Part shown: positions 51,291 to 59,822 of the stretch, in pieces
How positions within the stretch are numbered: the stretch's first letter is position 1
Layout of the letters: each line of letters starts with the position of its first letter
Source of the DNA: Diphasiastrum complanatum
Lineage: Eukaryota; Streptophyta; Lycopodiopsida; Lycopodiales; Lycopodiaceae
DNA: 64,000 bases
Assembly: GCA_029204225.1 (NCBI GenBank)
Contig: CM055103.1
Coordinates: forward strand, 21,332,709 to 21,396,708
Reading direction: 5' to 3'
Program-made: the position numbers and the translations under genes
The notes under the pieces: model-generated
What the model saw: only the letters and a program-made list of their open reading frames with translations
What the model was told of the DNA's origin: nothing
Databases searched by the model: none

Positions 51291-52290
51291 TTGGAGCCTT
51301 AGTATCTCATTCAAAACATATGCATCATGTTCAACCATTTAACATGAAACCCTAAACCCGACACCCCAACAAATGGCACAATTAACATAACACCCCAAAC
51401 CCTAACAGATCATCCTAAACCCACAACCCCACAGCCATAACCATCAAAACAAGCCACAAGCACAATCATCACAACCACATCCATAAACATCATCAACCCA
51501 ACCCATGTCCTCATTGTGTTGTAGGCATTGCACCACAGGTATGTGTAGATTCAACATCAAAGCTGCGCTTGTGCAACATACACTTAAACCTGCGTAGAAT
51601 GTAATAATGGTCCAGGAATATAGTCCACTGGTTCATGGAGCAGGTACGTACCCAAGGGATCGAGCCTGGCCCGCATTGTCCGGTCGAAATGGCTGTTCGA
51701 CGGGTTAGAAACGCAATTAGGTCAGTCCAAATGGACTAGTTTTGCAGCTATCCGTCCGACGGTCCCGTTTCTCCAAACGGGATCCGTTTCACGTGTCGTC
51801 CGTTTCGGGCAGCGGACAACCTCGATAGGAACCTGTGGGAGCAGACGGGACGAGGACCGGACGGACGGCAGGCCCAGTACGTCCTTCCGAAGTTTAGTTT
51901 TGCAGGTCTCTGTCCGACGGCCCCATTTCTTCAAACGGGATCCGTTTCGGGTTTAGGGTTTAAGGTTGCCGACAACCTCGCCAGGAACCTGTGGGATGCA
52001 GACAGGACGAGGAACGGACGGACAGCCTGTAGTGAATGAAACAGTTTTGCGTGAGGAAACGACCAACGGTTGGGCCGCAACTTCCGTCCGAAGTTCGACG
52101 TTAAACAGGGCTTCAGGGACACTTTGTCCGTTCGGGACCTGAAAACTGGGAGATGTTTCGGAGCCCTCGTGCTGGTACGCAAAATTTCGACATCGTATTG
52201 TAGCGAGTTGGAGTAGTGCCATAACTAATTAGTAAGCTGTTGAAGTTCATCCGGGAAGAAACCGATCTCATCAACCGAGTCACAATAGTG
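51291..52290 (+). repeat. 1-kb repeat segment (copy 1; partner 61765-62780)
   Basis: Starts near atctcattcaaaacatatgc and matches 61765-62780 with scattered changes and an indel. The first 350 bp are rich in aacccta/caacccca words. The rest is GC-rich and holds internal repeats of about 165 bp around the palindrome aaacgggatccgttt (51769 and 51933). In the partner locus it follows the hAT stop codon, so it is probably the 3' untranslated or subterminal part of that hAT family. Confidence 0.82.
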
Positions 52291-52708
52291 TATAGCTTGT
52301 CACTCTTCTGGTGAGCCCTAATTTCCCCCAGAGACTTTTGCTCCTGAGAGCTTGTCACTCTTCTGGTGAGCATTCACCTCTCCCCAATCCTCTGGCGAGC
52401 ATTCACTTCTAAACCCCAATATATTTAATATTTAATATTTTTAAAATTTTTTTTTGACCTAAATCGACCCGCCCCCCTCACTTCTTCTCTCCCAAATTTT
52501 TTTGCGCCCTCGTTGCCCTACCTTCGCTGCTGTTTTTGCCGGCCAACCTTCGCTGCCTTGCGTCGCCCTTTGCCCACGCAACGCCCTGCCTTGCATCTGA
52601 TTTGCACAAGTGACAAATTCTAAGTTCTAACTTCTGACAAGAGTCAAGAGTCAAGGCAATACATGGCACATGCAATGTGCATATCATTGCATGAAATATT
52701 TACCACTA
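52291..52708. other. Non-coding spacer with a small repeat
   Basis: The phrase gcttgtcactcttctggtgagc occurs at about 52297 and 52349. A run of T lies at 52440-52455. No gene recognised. Confidence 0.5.
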
Positions 52709-54752
52709 CTAAGTAAACAGTAAATAGTAAATACTTACCAAGTTCCAACAGTCTACAAAAGCGCATTCAAGAATCAAATTTGAGCTGCAACTTGCATACC
52801 TGGTGGGGGCAGGTCTCAAGACATCCAAGGTGGACTGTCTCCTGAACATGGCTAGGACCCTAGGCTTCTTGGTGACAAATCTCACCAAGAACTGTGCAGT
52901 ACGCACCACCTCTGCAATCCATGGAATCTTGGCCACATCCTCGACCAACAAGTCCAGGCAGTGTGCAGCACAAGGTGTCCAAAAGATGTGGGGGTAGGTC
53001 TCATTAACGAGCCTACCCATGGAGACGCAGTTTGACGCATTATCTGTGACCACCTGCACAACCATACAATGCAATTTGCAATGTGCATGAGTTTGGAATT
53101 CCGAATTCAAGACTCAAGTGCTCAGTGGCAACTGCTTAGACTTTAGTGAACCATAATCCACTGTTAATCAATCCGAAATCGCCATTGAACAATGAACATT
53201 CAACATTGACATTTACAAATTAGTAATTACCTGTAACCTAATACCATTCAAGTTTTAACATTATAGGTAAACCGTAAACCGTAAATTGTAATAAGTATAA
53301 TATATATACCTGTACAACGTGCTGTGGTCCGACCTCCTCAATGGCAGCTCGAATATGTGAGAACATGTACTCGCCCGTGACTGCCTCCCCAGAGGTGTCG
53401 ATGGATCTGAGAAACATCGTCCCCATGCACGAAGACACCAGGATATTCAATATGTGGCGCCTCCTCGTATCGCTCCAACCATCAGATATGATGGTGCAAG
53501 CATACCTAGTTGAAAGTTCACAGGTGACAAGTGACAAGTCAGTGGACCGTGGTCACGACTCACGACTCACAAGTGACAAAACAAGATGAATCATGATTCA
53601 TGATAGATCCATCATCCGAGAGGAATCATGATAGATCTTAAATTGTAAATTGTAATTCAAATTTCATGGCAAATTCCAATGATAAATGATAGCTAGCTGC
53701 AGCCTGCAAATTGCAATTAACAATTAATTTACAATTAACGCCTGCAATTTAAGTTTTAACAATCATCATAAAGTCTTTAAAGTTTAGAGTAGATAAAGTT
53801 AAAAGCAAGTAGTACGTACTGGGCCCATGCCTTCCTGAGAGGCTCTAGCTTCCGGTCAACAGAAGCCCGCTCATCAAGAAGCCCCTTCGTCCTCAGGTGC
53901 TTGCAAGACGGCCCCTGCCACACCTGCCCAATCGCACTCACCGCACTCATCGCCCTCCTCCATGCCGGGGTCCTAGCCAAATGAAATGGCCGATCGCAGG
54001 TGTAGAACAACTGTCAAACGACAACCTTTGCCTCTGCCATGGCTCTGGGAGCGAAGTTGGACACATAGTACTCCCTACCCCCCATCTGCGTAGTGCGGCC
54101 CCGTCTACCTCTCCCTCTCTCAGGTGGATGATGTGGTGCCGGTATGGTCATGGCTGGAGGTGGTGTTGAAGATCCTGCACCAGAAGGCGGGTCAGGCCGG
54201 GTACTAGGCCCTGCCTCATCTGCAGCTCTGTCCTCTGGGCCATGGGAAGCGAGGGGTGAGCGGATGGCAACTGGGGGGCATGATGTGGTGGCCTCTGGCT
54301 GTGTCGCCGTGACTGAATGTCGATCTGCCAAAAAAGATAAATTTGAAATTACAATACAATTTAGAAATTAGGTGATCAATGAAATTGAAACTTCAAACTT
54401 GATGTATCATGTGAGCTAAAAGTTAAAAGTTAAAAGTTAAAACTTAAAACTTGATCAATGTTTGCACTTTGAAGTGTAAGAGTCTTAGAGTTGAATGTTT
54501 ACCTCTCGGTCTGGGCCCCATCCTCGAAGGGCCAACCTCCTCCGATGCGATAGGAGTGAGTAGCGTGTCAGGAGCATGCATGCAAGGGGCCATCTCGTAC
54601 CCCCTCAAACGTAACAAATGTGCCCTAATGCGTGTGGGCCCTCCAGTGTAAGACTGGTGACAGTATCTGCAAGTCCATCTCTTCGTGCCCGATGTGCCAT
54701 AGGCCGTAGCGATGGTGACGTGATCCCACAAGGGATCCCTATCCCTCGACAT
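52709..54752 (-). pseudogene. hAT transposase copy D (5' two thirds)
   Basis: The best preserved hAT copy. Exon 1 54752-54503 carries a BED-type zinc finger (W-T-C-RY-C...RIRAHLLRLRGYEMAPC). Exon 2 54324-53820 is a proline-rich linker with an ERGRGRRGR basic stretch, then DUF659 begins (FYTCDRPFHLARTPAW); it has one stop (54012-54014, probably CGA to TGA). Exon 3 53505-53310 has IISDGWSDTRRRHILNILVS. Exon 4 53053-52800 has VTDNASNCVSMGRLV and FWTPCAAHCLDLL. Joins keep the frame. The readable tail, TRYASCSSNLILECAF, runs to about 52740. The C-terminal dimerisation region is missing. It differs from copy A in most residues, so it is a separate lineage. Confidence 0.88.
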
Positions 54753-54759
54753 GGTGGCC

Positions 54760-54783
54760 CTCTCTCTCTCTCTCTGAGCTCTG

Positions 54784-54833
<50 letters not shown>
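54760..54833. repeat. (CT)n tract, leader of hAT copy D
   Basis: Two CT runs separated by gagctctgt. On the minus strand this is a GA tract ending 8 bp before the ATG of copy D. Confidence 0.9.
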
Positions 54834-54836
<3 letters not shown>

Positions 54837-54849
54837 GGTGAGTCTACAG

Positions 54850-54951
54850 ATCTCTCTAAGTTCTAACTTCTAAGTTCTAACTAGACTCTACTATCTAGTA
54901 ACTACTTAGTACTAACTAGTAACTACTAACTCAGACTAGTCACTAACTCCT

Positions 54952-54985
<34 letters not shown>

Positions 54986-55010
54986 TAACTAAGTAGCTAC
55001 CCAGGTCCCA
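54850..55010. repeat. TAAGTTC tandem array
   Basis: Irregular copies of taagttc/aactagt words. A clean run of about six taagttc units lies at 54950-54990. Confidence 0.85.
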
Positions 55011-55029
55011 CACCCATCTCACAATGCCC

Positions 55030-55332
55030 ACTGCCCACACACACACACAATCTCAGTGCTCAAGCCTCACACAAACAGTAAATTCACAGTGCAGTGTGCA
55101 CACATCTTAAAACTCACACACACACACACACACAATGCACACATGTCACACACACACAGACACACACGCACACACACACACACAATATCATAATATCACA
55201 CACACACACACACACACTCTCTCACACACACTCACTGATTCACTCACACACACTGTACACATCAAAAGACAGTGGACACACACACAATATCACACAATCA
55301 CTCACACACACGCACACAAAATCACATCATTT

Positions 55333-55372
<40 letters not shown>

Positions 55373-55400
55373 ACACACACACACAGCACTGAGCACACAC
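55030..55400. repeat. CA-rich compound microsatellite
   Basis: Runs of CA interrupted by ct, tca and aatatca words. The long Thr-His frames on the plus strand come from this repeat and are not genes. Confidence 0.9.
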
Positions 55401-55689
55401 AATCTGAATGGCAAATGCACGTAGCAGTGTGCCACAATGTAGAATACTGCAAGACAATAAGTGATGGAAGGCGGAAACATCACAGCAGTAATACTACACG
55501 AATCACTGACATAGAAATGTCATCTACTGTTGCCTGCCGCAGGAAGAACGTGAACGCTGAGCAGGTCCGCCCCTCCTTTTTCTTCAATCGCTCACTTATA
55601 TTGCAGCTGGAAGATCTTGTGCTATCTTAACTTTACAATTACAAGATAGTTAACAACTACTAAACTGATCAATAGATCGGTTCATTCTT

Positions 55690-56070
55690 GGAGCGTGAAG
55701 ACGTAATGATCTGGTACTTGAAATCCCTCGTAAATCCGCAGATGGACGACGCGACACTCCTTGGCTTTTTGGCCTTTGCTTTTAGTTAAGGGCAACCTTC
55801 GGCATTTGTAGGACACCGTCGGCATTTGTGGGGCACCTTTGCAATTTTAAAGACAAGTGTCACATTTTTCGCCTGTCATAAACTGCGTGTAAAAATGCAG
55901 TGTCGCATTTTTCGGCTGTCATAAACTGTATAAAAATGCAGTGTCGCATTTTTCCGCTGTCAGAGATTGCATGTAAAAATGCAGTGTCGCACTTGTATTT
56001 CTGTAGATTCTGCAACTGTCCCCTTTCTGGAAGTGTCGCAAAACACTTAGCTGCTCAGGATGGCCTGAGG
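55690..56070 (-). repeat. Fragment of a copia-type LTR with GTGTCGCATTTTT repeats
   Basis: Four copies of (a)gtgtcgcattttt/cgcctgtca occur between 55855 and 55995, preceded by ggcatttgtaggacacc. The same words occur as reverse complement in the LTR 29496-30760 (29610-29770) and directly in the LTRs at 32943 and 35827. It is inferred to be a broken LTR piece. It lies just upstream of the hAT copy E exon. Confidence 0.6.
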
Positions 56071-56155
56071 GCAAGAAGGCGACAGTGTCAGGCATTTCAG
56101 CGACAATGTTGGGCTAATCAAGTTGTTTCTCTGACATGCTAGATTTTAACCTTGT

Positions 56156-58275
56156 AGACGAAGATATCTGATTTGGAGCGCTAGGTTGACTTGCCTACGG
56201 ACAACACCCATCCCATGCCTGCAGATGACTTGGGCACACAGTTGATGTCAGAGAGAGAGAGGGAGCTTGCCGAGATGAGAGAGAGAGAGAGAGCTTGGGC
56301 TTGAGCACAGAGAGCCTCCATTGTATGAGACAGATGAGCCAGTGTTAGAGGATGAGCAGGATGAGGATGAGCCCCATTTGGGTTGTGTTCGCCAGATCAG
56401 AGTGGGATGAGGCAGATGATACAGGTGTTGGGCACACGCCACGGGCAGGCGCCACAGGTGTATCACGTGGCAGAGGTGGGGCACATGGCACAGGTTATAC
56501 CGGGAGACAGGGAGGGCACACAGGGGGGGCCAGTGGCATACCTACATATGTCGATATGATGGAGGAGGCTCTTGATAGAGGGCAAAGTGATTTACATGCC
56601 GGTCCCGCAGCTGTTTGGATGTGTGCAGTACAGAGTCATGGACGTTACTTTGACAGCACACCAGAGGAGACACGAGATGACTTCGATTGTACCGATTATG
56701 AGGCCATGCAGGGTCCACATGGTGCATAGGATGAGGCACGGGATGATTCAATGGATGGTGCACAGGATGAGGTCCAAAGCCCAGAGCATTCGTATTCAGA
56801 TGCCCAGCTGGACGACCTGATTGCCACATTTGATTCAGAGGCCCAGCAGATGTCGAGTGTCAGGGCACCTCCTTCATCTCTTGCCAGCATGCCATACACA
56901 GAGTCCCAGCCAGAGCAGCCGCATGAGGTGCCCACAGTTCCTCCAGCTCCTCAGAGGGTATATGTGCGCCGCACAACACCTCCAGTGCCACCGATGCCAT
57001 TGAGGCCTGCAGTCCCTCCATCACCATCCACTTCTACAGCACCAGGTCTCCATGGCATGCCACCATCTGTGACTAGGTTTTCTCTTGCAGCGCCCACATC
57101 CACAGTGGCTCCTCCAGTGGCAGCACCCACTTCACATCCTCCTCCTTTGGCAGTACCCACTCCACTCGCTCCTCCTTTGGCAGCACCCAGGATGTACCAG
57201 TACCGGCCACCACAGTGCCCCTTTCAGTACATATTGCCGCTGTGCATGCCTCCTGCAGGGACGGCCCCTCCACAGCCAATTCCTCCACCAGCAGCAGCCC
57301 CATGGGCACACGCTCCACGGGCTCATCCTCCTCTATCAGCTGCACAAGGATACCCCTCTTTGGCTTCCCTATCCCAGCCAGCCTCAGCTTGGGCCCAGCC
57401 TAGCCAGCCAGGTGATTTGCATGGGGGTTGTCATGCCCATGACTGATCTTGGGTAGCGTGTCCACGCTAGGGACCGGTAGACCAACAACCCGTAAGTTAA
57501 TTATGACTATAAGGGAATTGGGGCCCTTATGTGTAGATGGTCATAATTAATGGTTGTAGGCCTAAACACATGGTGGTGGAGTTGGTATGGGTCTATTAGT
57601 GAGTCATTGGGGAACTGGATGACGTGGCCCAGATAGGCTGCAGAGGTGTCCAGTGAGGTGTCACAGTGCACTACTAGTGGTGCATGGGCCTTGGAGGGTA
57701 TAAGTATACCTACTGGGCTCTCACTAGTGTATGCTTGATAGCATGACCGGTGGCAGGATGTTGTTGGTGTGATGCCATTCTCCTCTCTGTGATTGATCCA
57801 TAGCTTGGGGGCTAGATCCGTTCGATCTAGGTTTGGTTGGGTTGGTTTGTCCACCATCAAGTTTCCTTGTGTTGCTTGTGATTGGCATGCTTAGAGTAGG
57901 ATCCTTGGATAGAGGACTTTATAGGGGTGATGAGGCATTGACAGCTCCCCTCGTCCGCAAGAGACCAGGAAGGCCCAAGGGTGCACCGAACAAGAAAGGC
58001 AGAGCACAGAAACAGCCAGGGAAGAGAGGACGACCTCGCAGGGGCTCCAGGTGCAGCTAGAGGTGCACTATCACAGCCAGCCGAAGCAAGTCTAGTTGGT
58101 TTGGCTTGCTTGGGGGCTGGTGCGGAGGCAGATTGGGATGATGCTAGTGATGAGTCCTCCTCCTTGGATACACAGCCCATGCCAGTTCCAGACAGGCACA
58201 AATATCGGTTGCGAGAGTCAGCTCGGGGCCCTGAGTTGTCTCCGGAGCATTCGTCTGAGTCAGAGCCAGAGCATT
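56156..58275 (+). pseudogene. hAT-like C-terminal exon, proline-rich with AT hooks (copy E)
   Basis: A possible acceptor (ccttgtag) at 56149-56156 is followed by a long coding stretch with several stops and frameshifts. It starts acidic and charged (MPADDLGTQLMSERERELAEM), becomes Gly-rich (about 56420-56550), has IPTYVDMMEEALDRG, a long Pro/Ala-rich part (56940-57410), then the basic RKRPGRPKG and KRGRPRRGS AT-hook-like motifs (57955-58050), and ends SSESEPEH at 58275. The solo LTR at 57429-57923 interrupts it. After removing the LTR and one copy of its target repeat the two sides join in frame. Assignment to hAT rests on the similar GRGRPPG/GRPRGRPAKRG tail of copy A and on location; no catalytic part is here. 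Confidence 0.6.
57429..57923 (+). mobile_element. Solo LTR with target duplication GGGGT
   Basis: 495 bp, beginning TGTCATGCCC and ending GACTTTATA, flanked by ggggt at 57424-57428 and 57924-57928. It is related to the LTR at 7288-7767 (same first bases and shared words such as gatctaggtttggttggg). A TATA-like ggtataagtata lies near 57697. Removal restores the copy E reading frame exactly, which confirms both boundaries. The final CA has become TA. Confidence 0.9.
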
Positions 58276-58877
58276 GATTGTGGCTCTGTTATTTTATTTT
58301 TAGCAGTTTGTTTTTAGCAGACAGTCGACCATTGTATTCAGACCAGTTTTCACATTATATCCAGTGTTGGACGTACTTTATTTGCTGCACATTGTGTGTG
58401 TGTGTGTCGATTTTTAAATGTGATGCTGTATTTTCAATTTTATCTCAAATTCTATGTGCGTGTGTGAATCGTATTTTCATTTAATTTCAACTGAAGAAAT
58501 TGATAGCTTCACAGAAATGCACCTACAAGCTGATCATTGATGCCACAGCAAACTGATAGCACATGCACTCCAAACGATCATCAAAAGAGCAATTACTCCT
58601 TTTGTCACCCTTAATAGCATTCCATAAATGCATACATTACATTGCATTTAAAAAAATACAGAGATTGCATTTCGTAGCACTAGACGCGTGTTGTACAAAC
58701 AAACACACTGTATATTAATTCAGCCAATGTAATAAAATAACATTACGTATCCCGCCATATATGGCTGGGTCTGTTTTTTATACAACTATTTAGCCCTAAA
58801 CCCTAAACCCTAAACTGCCGAAAATTACATAACAACAGTCCGCCACATATGGCTGACCTTATCTATTCTAAGCATTC
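58276..58877. other. Non-coding; telomere-type units near its end
   Basis: It contains a gtgtgtgtgtg run near 58395 and the related words catatatggctg (58757) and catatggctgac (58846). Three CCCTAAA units lie at 58794-58814. No gene recognised. Confidence 0.55.
58794..58814. repeat. Interstitial telomere-type repeat (CCCTAAA)3
   Basis: Three perfect units of the plant telomere heptamer. A further pair of GGTTTAG-type units lies near 59683-59700. Confidence 0.85.
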
Positions 58878-59110
58878 CTACGAATCCTCCACTGACTCCT
58901 CGCCCTGGTCAGGTGCATTGTTCTGTCGCTCTCGTCCCGCCTCCTGGTTAGCCCGATGTCTGGCCGCCCTTTCCCTGACCATGATGAGCTGTCGTCGTGT
59001 GAAGTTCATTCCAATCTGCTCATCCAAATTCAGCTCGACAACGGGGGCGGGGGGCACAGGGGGCGGTACCAGAGGGCGGGCGGTACCGTACTGGCGGTAC
59101 CACCATTATG
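58878..59110 (-). pseudogene. C-terminal end of an unidentified protein
   Basis: One minus-strand frame, open from about 59120, reads LVPPPVPPAPVVELNLDEQ, then IGMNFTRRQLIMVRERAARH and a charged tail ending GEESVEDS at a TAG (58878-58880). The Pro-rich and acidic style resembles the ends of the nearby hAT copies, but no domain is recognised. Its upstream part is lost in the GGTACC repeat array. Confidence 0.4.
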
Positions 59111-59130
59111 GTACCGGCGGTACCATGGGA
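59066..59130. repeat. GGTACC array
   Basis: Five GGTACC hexamers within about 65 bp, most preceded by gc or cg. The hexamer is its own reverse complement. Confidence 0.9.
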
Positions 59131-59154
59131 TTCTATGATTTTTTAATATATCTA

Positions 59155-59360
59155 TAATATCAGACATGAGGGTCCGGGCCGAAGTGCCCGCGTCCGACGC
59201 CCGGACCTGGACGCGTTCGACCCCCGGACGTGGGGTCGGACGCGTCCTTTTTTTTTAATTTTTTTTTTAAGGGCTGGACGCGTCTAGCGTCCGGACTTGG
59301 ACGCGTCCGGGCCCCAGACGCATTTTTTTTAAAAAAAAAAGAAGAAGCAAAAACCCGTGG
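59155..59360 (+). repeat. CpG-rich block with GACGCGTC palindromes (right copy)
   Basis: Matches 44112-44284 in the same orientation (from cagacatgagggtccggg to the A-run followed by caaaaccygtg). Repeated ggacgcgtcc words and T-runs are present. It lies 460 bp upstream of hAT copy A's start codon. Confidence 0.85.
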
Positions 59361-59419
59361 GCCCTACGGACAGTCCGCAGAACCCGAGAGCTGGAAGAGG
59401 GCGGAAGAGGGAGAGTGTG

Positions 59420-59739
59420 GGAGAGCATAGAGAGAGAGAGAGCGAGAGAGAGAGAGAGAGATGGTGTTTGTGTGTGTGTGTGTGTGAAAATTGTGTGTAT
59501 GTGAAAATTGTGTGTATGTGAAAATTGTGTGTGTGAAAATTGTGTGTTGATTTGTGTGCATTCAGTTGTGTGTGTGACAGAGAGGAAGAGACAGAGAGTG
59601 TGAGGGACGGAGAGAGGGAGGATTTGTGTGTGTGCACAGTGTGTGTGTGAGTTTAGGATTTAGGTTTAAGGGTGCTTGGGTTTGGGGTTTAGGGTTTAGG
59701 GTGGGAGAGAGAGATTGGGTTTACGTGCTTCTGTGTGTG

Positions 59740-59817
<78 letters not shown>
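59420..59817. repeat. GA and GT microsatellites in the leader of hAT copy A
   Basis: A GA run near 59428-59460, GT runs with a tgaaaattgtgtg unit repeated four times (59470-59550), TTTAGGG-type units (59683-59700), and a GA run of about 38 units (59743-59817) that ends on the start codon. Confidence 0.9.

Positions 59818-59822
<5 letters not shown>

Noticed and set aside
55094-55630. Long Thr-His open frames (178 and 85 codons)
   Set aside because: They translate the CA microsatellite; after it ends there is no recognisable protein.
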